From positions 1-18,574 of the forward strand of contig CADBLN010000023.1 in NCBI GenBank assembly GCA_902795525.1: a stretch of 18,574 nucleotides of DNA, read 5' to 3'. The translations under genes and the position numbers were made by a program. This DNA comes from an uncultured Erysipelotrichaceae bacterium (lineage in GTDB: Bacteria; Bacillota_I; Bacilli_A; Erysipelotrichales; Erysipelotrichaceae). The notes below the pieces were generated by a model. That model was not told where the DNA came from. It searched no databases and saw only the letters and a program-made list of their open reading frames with translations. Below, piece by piece: positions 7,067 to 14,467 of this stretch (position 1 is the first letter of the stretch; every line of letters begins with the position of its first letter).

Positions 7067-7900
7067 ATGCCTGTAAACACGGTAATAAGTGCGAATTATG
7101 ATAGATTGACAAGGTCAGAAAAGAAAGCAGCTGACTATATTGTCGAGAACTTTTCTAATGTTGTTTATTCAACCCTCAGCAAGCTTTCAAAGGACATAGG
7201 TGTAGGGGAAGCTACGATTGTTCGTTTTGTGGAAAAGTGTGGCTATCATAACTTCCAAAGTTTTAAGTATGAAATGATTAAAGACTTTGAGCATATCAAG
7301 GAAAATAATACAGATGGTGATTTTGCTGACGCCTTATTTAATGCAGTACAGAGAGAAATAACGAGTACAAACTATTTGTTAGACAGGGAAGTGTTAGCTA
7401 AGGCCACTGAGATGATAAAAAAAGCCAAGAACATATACTTTTTAGGCATTGGTCACTCGGGCATAATTGCTGAGTTTGGAGCTTATCGTTTCATGCGTTT
7501 GGGCAAGAAGGCTCAGGCGGTAAGTGATGCTCACTTCCAGTCAATCATTGCGGCTATTTCTAATGAGACAGACATAGTAATAGCCATCTCCATGTCTGGT
7601 AATTCACCTGAGTTATTAAAACCTTTATCTGTGGTTAATAATAGAGGTATCCAGATAATAGGTATTACCGCATGTAACCACACTCCACTGGAAAAGCTAT
7701 CAACATATACTTTAATTGCCAGTGGGGGCAAGAAGGACATGAGATATAAAACTACCGGTACTGATTCAATCACAACTTTAGTTAACGAATTACTAATCAT
7801 AGATATATTGTTGGAGTCATACATAAATACTGATAGGGAAGAGATTTTGGCAAACAGTGCAATAATGACCAGTAATCTACAAGATACAAGAGATTATTAA
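7067..7900 (+). CDS. RpiR family transcriptional regulator (HTH + SIS)
   Basis: 277 residues. The N-terminal ~75 residues form the HTH_6 DNA-binding domain ('LTRSEKKAADYIVENFSNV', 'LSKDIGVGEATIVRFVEKCG'). Residues ~110-245 are a SIS sugar-phosphate-binding domain, with 'FLGIGHSGIIAEFGAYRF' and the ligand-site signature 'ISMSGNSPELL'. RpiR proteins sense phosphosugars and control sugar or amino-sugar genes. I chose the ATG at 7067 because AGGGTG lies 6 nt upstream; an in-frame TTG at 7046 is possible. A TATAAT at 7036-7041 would place transcription start near 7048, and an inverted repeat covers the -35 position. Position next to the PTS/NanE operon makes that operon its likely target (inference). 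Confidence 0.9.
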   Translation: MPVNTVISANYDRLTRSEKKAADYIVENFSNVVYSTLSKLSKDIGVGEATIVRFVEKCGYHNFQSFKYEMIKDFEHIKENNTDGDFADALFNAVQREITSTNYLLDREVLAKATEMIKKAKNIYFLGIGHSGIIAEFGAYRFMRLGKKAQAVSDAHFQSIIAAISNETDIVIAISMSGNSPELLKPLSVVNNRGIQIIGITACNHTPLEKLSTYTLIASGGKKDMRYKTTGTDSITTLVNELLIIDILLESYINTDREEILANSAIMTSNLQDTRDY

Positions 7901-7912
7901 AAGGGGAAATAT

Positions 7913-8695
7913 ATGGAAAAGAGAGTCTTTATTAAGATGGATGATTATTACATTCCAGGAATTTTTTGCGTTGCTGAAAAGCGAGAAAAAAAGTCTCCGG
8001 CAGTAATATTGTGCCATGGTTTTTTGTCTTATAAGGAAGGCGATGGTTTTATGTTCAACAAGATGGCTAGTGTCTTGTTGGACCATGGGATAGCTTCCTT
8101 AAGAATTGATTTTTGTTCGATGGGCGAAAATAGGAACAATAGACAAGAATATGGAATATTACAAATGCTTAGGGAGGTAGAATGTGCATATAATTGGCTT
8201 TTAAAACAAGAAGAAATCGATGAAGATAAAGTAGGTTTGATAGGACACTCATTAGGTGGAAGGGTAGCGGCTTTAAGTTCATCTTTAAACCCTTGTTGCA
8301 TTGTCAGTTTAAATGGAGCCTTACAAAACAAAATGAGCAGTATGAAAAATGTTAATCAGGATGACTTAAACAAGCAAGGCTATACCATAGTACATACTTC
8401 TGACAATAGAAGTGAATTATTATATCAAAAGTTCTTCGATGACTTAAAACAAGCTGAAGAAATAAATGCTATTAATAATTATCGAAAACCTTTTTTAATA
8501 GTTGTGGGAGAGAAGGATCCGACAGTATTACCAAAGGTAGGTTTAGATTTTTATGATAGCTATGAAAATGAGAAAAAAGATTTGCTGGTTATAAGTGATG
8601 CTAACCACACTTTTAATGCGAAAACAGGTGATTATACAAAGACTCTAGAGATGAGTGAAAAAGTGAGTGACTGGCTAGAAAATATTTTTTTCTAG
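7913..8695 (+). CDS. Alpha/beta hydrolase, serine esterase-like
   Basis: A 260-residue cytosolic hydrolase. The HG oxyanion motif is at residues 35-36 (VILCHGFLSYK). The nucleophile elbow is GHSLGG with Ser113. Asp202 (GEKDPTV) and His232 (ANHTF) complete a catalytic triad in the expected order. It resembles small esterase/acylaminoacyl-peptidase-like hydrolases; the substrate cannot be told. It starts 12 bp after the RpiR gene behind AAAGGGG, so the two form an operon. Next to amino-sugar uptake genes a deacylase role is conceivable, but no sequence feature shows it. Confidence 0.85.
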   Translation: MEKRVFIKMDDYYIPGIFCVAEKREKKSPAVILCHGFLSYKEGDGFMFNKMASVLLDHGIASLRIDFCSMGENRNNRQEYGILQMLREVECAYNWLLKQEEIDEDKVGLIGHSLGGRVAALSSSLNPCCIVSLNGALQNKMSSMKNVNQDDLNKQGYTIVHTSDNRSELLYQKFFDDLKQAEEINAINNYRKPFLIVVGEKDPTVLPKVGLDFYDSYENEKKDLLVISDANHTFNAKTGDYTKTLEMSEKVSDWLENIFF

Positions 8696-8701
8696 AAACA
8701 G

Positions 8702-8742
8702 TTTACATTTCCATAAACATACGATAATATGTGTTTGTGGAA
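8702..8742 (+). promoter_or_regulatory. PTS operon promoter within a large inverted repeat
   Basis: TTTACA (8702-8707), a 17-bp spacer and TAATAT (8725-8730) make a plausible promoter. A 13-bp inverted repeat, TTCCATAAACATA (8709-8721) with TATGTGTTTGTGGAA (8730-8742, counting two G-T pairs), spans the spacer, the -10 and the presumed start near 8737. No T run follows, so this looks like a protein-binding operator rather than a terminator. The nearby RpiR protein is the obvious candidate binder (inference). Confidence 0.5.
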
Positions 8743-8830
8743 GATTCCTCCAAAAATGTTGCATGTTTTGGATACTTACTCCAAAGCAGCAAGTAAGTAC
8801 TGAAATGTGGAGCAAATTATGTGAGGAATC
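8743..8830 (+). ncRNA. Candidate structured leader RNA of the PTS operon
   Basis: Three nested helices can be read. P1 is GATTCCTC (8743-8750) with GAGGAATC (8823-8830), 8 bp, perfect. P2 is CAAAAATG (8751-8758) with CATGTTTTG (8762-8770), one G bulged. P3 is TACTTACT (8773-8780) with AGTAAGTA (8792-8799), 8 bp, perfect, with an 11-nt loop. TGCATG in the P2 loop (8760-8765) is complementary to CATGCA (8842-8847), immediately before the AAAGGAG of the IIB gene. The element starts where the predicted transcript starts. I do not recognise a known riboswitch; it could also be a DNA-level feature. Confidence 0.45.
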
Positions 8831-8862
8831 AAGATTATAATCATGCAGAAAGGAGAATTTAA

Positions 8863-9354
8863 ATGATTTCTTTAATTAGAAATGATGACCGTCTGATTCA
8901 TGGACAGTGCATGACCAGACTGGTCCAGCATTTTAAACTGAATCATATTATCGTGGTAGATGATATGACAGCAACGAATGCTATTTTAAAGATGGTATTT
9001 GAAAAATCTGCAATGCCTGGCATGAAGATCGATGTATTTACACATCAGGATTGTGTCCAGCCGATTAAAGAAGCTATGAATGACAATCAGTCCACGATGG
9101 TTGTTTTCCGCTTCCCCACAACTGCTAAAGTTCTATTCGATTCAATTCCTGAGTTAGAACCAAAGTCTGTAATGGTTGGACCTTGCCAAATGAGAGATGG
9201 CTGTAAAACTGTTCAAAACGGTACTTACTTGTCTGACGAAGAAATTAAGGTGGTTCAGGAATTAGTTGAAGAACGTCACATTGATGTTTACTTCCAGACT
9301 ATTCCAGATATGCCAAGGTATAGTTGGAGTGATGTCAAAGCTAAACTTTTATAA
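8863..9354 (+). CDS. Mannose-family PTS component IIB
   Basis: 163 residues, standard for the mannose/fructose/sorbose (Man) IIB family. The phosphorylation site is His13 in the signature RNDDRLIHGQ. This cytosolic protein passes phosphate from IIA to the incoming sugar with the membrane partners IIC and IID. AAAGGAG lies about 7 nt before the ATG. It is the first gene of a IIB-IIC-IID run with short gaps (18 nt to IIC). No IIA gene is present in the window, so phosphate must come from a IIA encoded elsewhere. The sugar cannot be deduced from IIB alone; the downstream NanE-like gene suggests an amino sugar. Confidence 0.93.
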   Translation: MISLIRNDDRLIHGQCMTRLVQHFKLNHIIVVDDMTATNAILKMVFEKSAMPGMKIDVFTHQDCVQPIKEAMNDNQSTMVVFRFPTTAKVLFDSIPELEPKSVMVGPCQMRDGCKTVQNGTYLSDEEIKVVQELVEERHIDVYFQTIPDMPRYSWSDVKAKLL

Positions 9355-9372
9355 GAGAAAGGATATTTAGTT

Positions 9373-10146
9373 ATGCAAATTTCATTAATCCAAGCTGTAT
9401 TAATTGCGCTTCTTGGATACCTAACTTATATTCACGTACCATTTCTTGGCGGTGGATTAGTTGGTTGGTATTGCATTGGACGTCCATTAGTATCTGCCAT
9501 GTTTATCGGCATTATCTTAGGTAATGTTACTAAGGCAATGGAACTAGGTGTTTACGTTCAATTAATCTTCATCGGCTTAGTTACACCAGGTGGCTCAATT
9601 GCCCCTGATATGAACTTGGCTACTTATGTAGCAATCCCATTAGGTGTTGCTGCCAATATGGATGGTGCTGCTACTGGAGCATTGTCTGTGGTTGTTGCCA
9701 ATGTCGCAAACGTCATGGCTACTCCTTGTTATGCTGCTACAATGATTCCAGTAAACATTCAAAAGAAACTTGTTGCTGATGGAAAATTAGCTCAAGCTGC
9801 TGCTGTACCTGTTTGGGGTAATTTCGTAAAATTCTTATTCCGTTTTATCCCTACATTCTTATGTATTTATTTCGGACAAACAGGTATCGATTGGATTGTT
9901 ACTAACTCACCACAATGGTTAATCGACATAATGACAATCTTCGGTAACCCAATGTGTCTAGTAGGTTTCGCTATACTGTTAAAACTAATGGTAAAGAAAC
10001 CAACAGATTTGTTATACTTCACATTTGGCTTTGCTTTAGTTGGAGCTTTAGGCTTAGATATGATTACAGTGTTAATCTTTGGATTGGTAATTGCTTTAAT
10101 TGAATTCAAGGTTGGCAGAGCTGCTAAGAAGGGTGGTGCAATGTAA
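9373..10146 (+). CDS. Mannose-family PTS component IIC (membrane)
   Basis: A 257-residue polytopic membrane protein that forms the sugar channel with IID. The N-terminal region 'ISLIQAVLIALLGYLTYIHVP' and the stretch 'IGRPLVSAMFIGIILGN' are typical of the EII-Sor/Man IIC family. Hydrophobic segments recur to the C terminus, which is basic (RAAKKGG) and cytoplasmic. AGAAAGGA precedes the start. Its stop codon overlaps the IID start by one base (TAATG), a sign of translational coupling and fixed stoichiometry. Confidence 0.93.
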   Translation: MQISLIQAVLIALLGYLTYIHVPFLGGGLVGWYCIGRPLVSAMFIGIILGNVTKAMELGVYVQLIFIGLVTPGGSIAPDMNLATYVAIPLGVAANMDGAATGALSVVVANVANVMATPCYAATMIPVNIQKKLVADGKLAQAAAVPVWGNFVKFLFRFIPTFLCIYFGQTGIDWIVTNSPQWLIDIMTIFGNPMCLVGFAILLKLMVKKPTDLLYFTFGFALVGALGLDMITVLIFGLVIALIEFKVGRAAKKGGAM

Positions 10147-10976
10147 TGACTCAAAAGAATACTAAATTAACTCCAGCTTTAATGAGAAAGTCATATTTAA
10201 ACTGGATGATGTATAACCTCTCATTGTATCAGCCTGAAACAATGCAGGCACCTGCATTAGTGAAAATGTTTGGGGATATTCGTGAAGATTTATACCCAGG
10301 TGATGCAGAAAAGCAGAAAGATTTAATGAACAGACACTTGCCATTCTTTAATACAGAACCTTTCTTAGGCTGTATTATTCCTGGTATAGTACTTGGAATG
10401 GAGGCAGAAAAAGCAGCTGGTGAGGATGTACCAGATGATTTGATCACAGCAATTAAGTCAGCCTTGATGGGACCATTTGCTGGAATTGGTGATGCTTTGT
10501 TGCCAGGCACTTTCATTCCTATTTTACTGGCAATTGCCTGTGGACTTAGCCAAAACGGGTCTGTTGTTGGGGCTATATTCTACATGGTAGTGTTCTTAGG
10601 TGTCATGATACCTGTTACTTACTTCCTGTTTACTAAAGGTTGTGAATTGGGTGCAAATGCTGCAGAATTAGTATTAGGTAATGATATCAAAGATGACATA
10701 ATCAATGCTTTAAATATTGTCGGTTTAGTAGTAGTTGGCTGTATAGCATGTTCTTATGCTAGATTCCAGATTGGTTTCACTTATGTTAAAGATGGTGTAA
10801 CACTTGTTGACTTGAACGCTTTAATTAATGGCGTATGGCCAAAACTACCAGTTTACTTAATGGCTATGTTCACTTATTGGTTAATGGCAAAGAAAAACTG
10901 GGGAACCATGAAGGTAATCGGCCTATACTTGATTATTGCAATCGTTGGGTATTTCACAGGCTTCTTAGCTCCTTAA
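10146..10976 (+). CDS. Mannose-family PTS component IID (membrane)
   Basis: 276 residues, matching the EIID-Man family. The long cytosolic N-terminal half includes 'LNWMMYNLSLYQPETMQA' and the family signatures 'NTEPFLGCIIPGIVLGMEAE' and 'SALMGPFAGIGDALLPGTFIPI'. Membrane helices follow to the end. It works with IIC to translocate and phosphorylate sugar. It is coupled to IIC by a one-base overlap, and the NanE-like gene begins one base after its stop. Confidence 0.93.
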   Translation: MTQKNTKLTPALMRKSYLNWMMYNLSLYQPETMQAPALVKMFGDIREDLYPGDAEKQKDLMNRHLPFFNTEPFLGCIIPGIVLGMEAEKAAGEDVPDDLITAIKSALMGPFAGIGDALLPGTFIPILLAIACGLSQNGSVVGAIFYMVVFLGVMIPVTYFLFTKGCELGANAAELVLGNDIKDDIINALNIVGLVVVGCIACSYARFQIGFTYVKDGVTLVDLNALINGVWPKLPVYLMAMFTYWLMAKKNWGTMKVIGLYLIIAIVGYFTGFLAP

Positions 10977-10977
10977 G

Positions 10978-11676
10978 ATGAAACAAATAGTTAAGAAACT
11001 GATGGGAAAGCTGATTGTTTCTTGCCAGGCATATGAAGATACACCTTTATATGGGGCAGAAAACATGAAGATAATGGCTCAAAGCGCTTTGTTGGGTGGA
11101 GCCGAAGCGATTAGAAGTTGCTGGCCACAAGATATAAAAGCAATTAGGAGCCTAGGCGATTTTCCTATCATTGGTCTGAATAAGATAATTGATCCTAATA
11201 GAATAGATAATGATTACATCATAATAACACCAACTTTTGAATCTGCTGCTGAAGTAATTGAAGCTGGTTGTGATGTTCTAGCCTTGGATTGCACAATTCG
11301 AAAATATCGTGGAAAAGAAGAATTGAAACAATTACTAGTTCAGATAACAACAGCATATCCAAATATAGCCATTATGGCTGACTGTGCCTGTTTAGAGGAT
11401 GCTATTTATGCTCAAGAAACTGGAATGGTTGATATCATATCAACGACCTTATCTGCATTGTATAAAGAGCTAACTTCTCCAGATGTACAGTTGGTTAAAG
11501 ACATAAAGCAGCACTGCAGTCTTCCTGTTAACGCTGAAGGGTCAATATGGGAGCTATCTGATTTAAAAGATGTTATTGACGCTGGTGCTGATATGGTTTG
11601 TATTGGATCGGCAATAACCAGGCCACACTTAATCGCAGAAAGATTTATCAATTATAATAAAAAGTTGAGGGCTTAG
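10978..11676 (+). CDS. nanE: NanE-like N-acylmannosamine-6-phosphate 2-epimerase, divergent
   Basis: A 232-residue TIM-barrel protein of the NanE family, which converts ManNAc-6-phosphate to GlcNAc-6-phosphate. The N terminus 'GKLIVSCQAYEDTPL', 'GGAEAIRS', 'ALDCTIRK', 'AEGSIWEL' (Glu187) and the C-terminal phosphate-binding 'IGSAITRPHLIAERF' are all family-like. The catalytic lysine is probably Lys69 in GLNKIIDP, but the usual G-x-x-K-R-D-Y context is lost after the Lys. The typical ADISTLEE and TTLxGYT segments read ADCACLED and TTLSALY. It could act on a related phosphosugar. Start chosen at 10978, one base after IID, with a poor Shine-Dalgarno, so it probably depends on translational coupling. 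Confidence 0.82.
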   Translation: MKQIVKKLMGKLIVSCQAYEDTPLYGAENMKIMAQSALLGGAEAIRSCWPQDIKAIRSLGDFPIIGLNKIIDPNRIDNDYIIITPTFESAAEVIEAGCDVLALDCTIRKYRGKEELKQLLVQITTAYPNIAIMADCACLEDAIYAQETGMVDIISTTLSALYKELTSPDVQLVKDIKQHCSLPVNAEGSIWELSDLKDVIDAGADMVCIGSAITRPHLIAERFINYNKKLRA

Positions 11677-11693
11677 TGATAAGCCCTTAACTT
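11662..11693 (+). terminator. Strong hairpin with GTGA loop at the end of nanE
   Basis: A 14-bp stem (one G-T pair), AAGTTGAGGGCTTA with TAAGCCCTTAACTT, closes a GTGA (GNRA) tetraloop. The nanE stop codon lies at the stem-loop junction. No T tract follows, so it may stabilise or process the mRNA between nanE and the YcxB-like gene rather than terminate. Confidence 0.55.
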
Positions 11694-11706
11694 ACCGGGA
11701 GTGTTT

Positions 11707-12237
11707 ATGGAATTTAGTTACAAGTATACTTTAAATGAAGATGATTATTTACAATATCTAAGGTTTATGGTTTCCACCCAAAAGGGAAATAAAATAAAAG
11801 TGTGGTGGATACGTTTAGCTTTACCATTATTGTTATTGTTCACGATCTATTACTTTAATCTTTATAAGATGATAGGTATAGATATTTTAGCTCTGCTATT
11901 ATCTTGCATATGGATTTTTGTGGTTGCTGACAAAATATATGGTAATTTCTTATTTAAAAGGGTGAATAAGAACTTTGTTAAGAACTTGAATCTTTCATAT
12001 AAAGAAATAAAGGTATGTTTTAATGATGATGGAATAAGTATTGATGGTAGAAAAATAGATTATGAAAATATGTTTAAGATCGTACCATTAACAGGTGTCT
12101 TGTTGTTTTTCCATAATAAAACAGAAGTGTTCATCATTCCTAATAGAATAATAGGGGAAGAAAACATTCATGCACTTATTACTTATGTAGATAAGAAAAT
12201 GTTAGAAAGCAGAACGATTTCTAACGAAGAAGATTAA
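11707..12237 (+). CDS. YcxB-like two-helix membrane protein
   Basis: A 176-residue protein with two adjacent membrane helices at about residues 34-52 (IRLALPLLLLFTIYYF) and 56-77, then a soluble C-terminal domain containing 'EIKVCFNDDGISIDGRKIDYENMFKI'. This arrangement resembles the YcxB-like family (PF14317-type), whose function is unknown. Start at 11707 is favoured by GGGAG 5 nt upstream; an in-frame GTG at 11701 overlaps that site. It follows nanE after 30 nt without a classical terminator, so it may be the last gene of the PTS transcript. Nothing ties it to sugar use. Confidence 0.65.
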   Translation: MEFSYKYTLNEDDYLQYLRFMVSTQKGNKIKVWWIRLALPLLLLFTIYYFNLYKMIGIDILALLLSCIWIFVVADKIYGNFLFKRVNKNFVKNLNLSYKEIKVCFNDDGISIDGRKIDYENMFKIVPLTGVLLFFHNKTEVFIIPNRIIGEENIHALITYVDKKMLESRTISNEED

Positions 12238-12246
12238 ATGATTATT

Positions 12247-12272
12247 AGCCTGCAGAAGCTGGCTTTTCTTTT
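12247..12272 (+). terminator. Terminator after the YcxB-like gene
   Basis: AGCC-T-GC pairs with GC-T-GGCT around an AGAA loop (one T-T mismatch), followed by TTTCTTTT. It begins 9 nt after the stop codon. Confidence 0.7.
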
Positions 12273-12465
12273 GATCTTCTATTTTAAAATACATATCAAT
12301 ATGTTCTTTGATGGTTTTATATTTTTCTTACTCATTCATTTGTAATTTACTTTTATTGATCAGTTTATCATCATGTTTTTTTAGAGACATTAACTATATA
12401 TTATTGTTTAAACACTTTCCTGGAATGGTTATTGAGATGCTAATTATGCAATAAATACAAAAAAA
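12273..12465. other. AT-rich intergenic stretch, nothing recognised
   Basis: This is the left part of the 326-bp gap before phnD. It is very AT-rich with runs of T. I see no open frame with a start and ribosome binding site, no RNA gene and no convincing repeat. The regulatory signals are all in the right part, from 12466 on. Confidence 0.6.
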
Positions 12466-12495
12466 TGTAAGCGATTGCAAAAAAGGCTTGCAATC
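12466..12495 (+). promoter_or_regulatory. cre-like site overlapping a palindrome, upstream of phnD
   Basis: TGTAAGCGATTGCA (12466-12479) fits the catabolite-responsive element consensus TGWAANCGNTNWCA with one mismatch. It overlaps a perfect 8-bp inverted repeat, GATTGCAA (12473-12480) with TTGCAATC (12488-12495). The centre is about 70 bp before the presumed start, where CcpA typically activates rather than blocks. A different LacI-type or other regulator is equally possible. Confidence 0.45.
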
Positions 12496-12509
12496 TTTCT
12501 CAATATGTG

Positions 12510-12538
12510 TTGAAATAATACGTTGATTATAAGATAAT
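12510..12538 (+). promoter_or_regulatory. Promoter of the phnDCEE operon
   Basis: TTGAAA (12510-12515), a 17-bp spacer and GATAAT (12533-12538), 26 nt before the phnD start codon. Confidence 0.7.
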
Positions 12539-12563
12539 TCTTATATAAGAAGGAGAGGAACTT

Positions 12564-13604
12564 ATGAAAAAATTATTAGTTGCTTTACTTGCATTACTAC
12601 TATTAGTAGGATGTTCCAATGGTAAAGCAAAAGAACACAAGCATTTCGAAACTTTACGTATGCAGTTTGTTCCATCAAGACCTGCTGATGAAATCTTAAC
12701 TGGAACAAGCGAACTAGGCGATTTAATTATTGCTGGAATGAAAGAAAAAGGCTACACAATTGATAATGTTGAAATCACTGTTAGTAGTACTTACGAAGCA
12801 GCTGGTGAAGCATTAGCTTCTGGCGCTATTGAAATTGCATGGTTACCAGGTGGTACTTATGCACAATTCTCAATTGATAAAGAGGTTGATGTAGTATTAA
12901 CAGCTACACGTGATGGCTTGTCAAACGACTCAGAAAATCCTGCAGATTGGAATGGCGAAGCTAACATGACATTACGTAATGGAGATCCTGTAACTTACTA
13001 TAGAGGCTTGATCTATGCTGGACCATCAGAATATGGTAAGAAATTAGCTGCAAAAGTTAATGCAGGTGAAAAGTTAACTTGGGACGACTTAAACGGCGCT
13101 CGTTGGGGCTTCGCTAACGTAACAAGTTCAGCTGGTTACATTTATCCAACAATTTGGTTAATGGAAAACTATGATGGTAAGAAGATTACTGACTTAGCAA
13201 CAACAACTGAGTTAGGTTATCCTGCAATGTTCCAACAAGGCGCTGCAGAACAAATTGACTGTTGGGTATGCTACGCTGATGGCCGTGATGGCTATTATAA
13301 CAACGATAAGGGTAGTGACTGGATTAAAGACTGGGGTCGTCCAGATTCAATTTGGAACGAAGTTAACGTAATTGGTGTTACTCCTGGTATCTACAATGAT
13401 ACAGTTGCTGCAACAAATGCTAATGAAAAAGTTGACGCTGATTTCAAAGCTGCATTTGGTGATGTAATTATTGACATCATCAACACTCCTAAGGGAGCTG
13501 ATATCTTCAAAGTTTACCAACACACAGGTTATCAAAAAGCAAACGATGCAGATTATGAACCTTCACGTAAAGCTTATCAATTAATGTTAGAGAATAGCAA
13601 ATAA
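12564..13604 (+). CDS. phnD: PhnD-type phosphonate/phosphite-binding lipoprotein
   Basis: A 346-residue substrate-binding protein of an ABC importer. The N terminus (MKKLLVALLALLLLVGCSNG) is a lipoprotein signal with lipobox LVGC, so Cys17 should be lipidated and the mature protein anchored outside the membrane. The opening 'LRMQFVPSRPADEI' and later 'EIAWLPGGTYAQF' and 'WGFANVTSSAGYIYP' fit the PhnD/periplasmic-binding family for phosphonate, phosphite or related oxyanions. AAGGAGAGG precedes the start. It is the first gene of a four-gene transporter operon and is separated from the ATPase by a hairpin that should favour excess binding protein. The exact ligand cannot be read from sequence. 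Confidence 0.88.
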   Translation: MKKLLVALLALLLLVGCSNGKAKEHKHFETLRMQFVPSRPADEILTGTSELGDLIIAGMKEKGYTIDNVEITVSSTYEAAGEALASGAIEIAWLPGGTYAQFSIDKEVDVVLTATRDGLSNDSENPADWNGEANMTLRNGDPVTYYRGLIYAGPSEYGKKLAAKVNAGEKLTWDDLNGARWGFANVTSSAGYIYPTIWLMENYDGKKITDLATTTELGYPAMFQQGAAEQIDCWVCYADGRDGYYNNDKGSDWIKDWGRPDSIWNEVNVIGVTPGIYNDTVAATNANEKVDADFKAAFGDVIIDIINTPKGADIFKVYQHTGYQKANDADYEPSRKAYQLMLENSK

Positions 13605-13618
13605 TATTAGCTTTGTAT

Positions 13619-13646
13619 AAGGGTGGTTCTCTAGAACCACCCTTTT
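13619..13646 (+). terminator. Intra-operon terminator/attenuator between phnD and phnC
   Basis: GGGTGGTTC with GAACCACCC (9 bp, loop TCTA, plus flanking A-T pairs) runs into TTTTATT. It lies between genes of one transporter. It probably lets only part of transcription pass, giving more binding protein than permease. Confidence 0.85.
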
Positions 13647-13672
13647 ATTAAAAAGATATGGAGATTAAAAAT

Positions 13673-14467
13673 ATGATTGAGTTTAAAGATGTTTCAAAAA
13701 CTTATCCAAATGGAACTAAAGGTTTACAACATGTAAACTTGAAAATTGAACAAGGCGAGTTCTTAGCAATTATAGGTTTATCAGGCGCAGGTAAATCTAC
13801 TTTAATTCGTACTATTAATAGAATGATTGATATTACTGATGGTCAATTATTAGTAGATGGTACTGATGTGATGAGTTTAAAGGGGAAAGAATTAAGAAAA
13901 TTCCGCAGAAAAATAGGTATGATTTTCCAATCATTTAACCTTGTCAATAGATCAACTGTAATTAAGAACGTTTTAACAAGCGATGTACCAGATATGCCAT
14001 GGTATAAAACGATGTTTGGAATTTATTCACAAGAACAAAAAATACATGCCTTAGAAGCGTTGGATAAGGTGAATATTTTGGAAAAGGCATATAGTAGATG
14101 TGATGAATTATCTGGCGGTCAGCAACAACGTGTTGCCCTAGCTAGGACATTAAACCAAAACCCATCTATTATTTTGGCAGATGAGCCTGTTGCATCTTTA
14201 GATCCAATCATTGCGGATGTTGTCATGAGCGACTTTGCTCGCATCAACAAAGATTTAAACATTTCAATCTTAATCAACATTCACCACGTTGACTTGGCTT
14301 TGAAATATGCAACCAGAGTTATTGGTATTAGAAATGGTGAGATTGTCTATGATGGTCCAACCAGTGAAGTAACTCAAGAAGTATTGAACTTAGTTTACAT
14401 GGGTAAAGCTGTACCTAAGTCAACAGATAGAATTGAAATCGAGGGTATGGTGATTAATAATGGCTAA
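13673..14467 (+). CDS. phnC: PhnC-type ABC transporter ATPase
   Basis: 264 residues, cytoplasmic ATP-hydrolysing subunit. Walker A is GLSGAGKST (35-43), the Q-loop glutamine is near residue 86 (MIFQSFNLV), the ABC signature is LSGGQQQR (from 146), Walker B is IILADEP (166-172), and the switch histidine is in NIHHVD (204/205). 'MIEFKDVSKTYPNGTKGL' is characteristic of PhnC. I chose the ATG at 13673 over the in-frame ATG at 13658 because GGAG (13659-13662) serves the later start. The last 8 nt overlap the first permease gene. Confidence 0.93.
   Translation: MIEFKDVSKTYPNGTKGLQHVNLKIEQGEFLAIIGLSGAGKSTLIRTINRMIDITDGQLLVDGTDVMSLKGKELRKFRRKIGMIFQSFNLVNRSTVIKNVLTSDVPDMPWYKTMFGIYSQEQKIHALEALDKVNILEKAYSRCDELSGGQQQRVALARTLNQNPSIILADEPVASLDPIIADVVMSDFARINKDLNISILINIHHVDLALKYATRVIGIRNGEIVYDGPTSEVTQEVLNLVYMGKAVPKSTDRIEIEGMVINNG

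Noticed and set aside
8029..8331. Minus-strand open frame of 100 codons
   Set aside because: It lies antisense to the alpha/beta hydrolase, which has a complete catalytic triad on the + strand.
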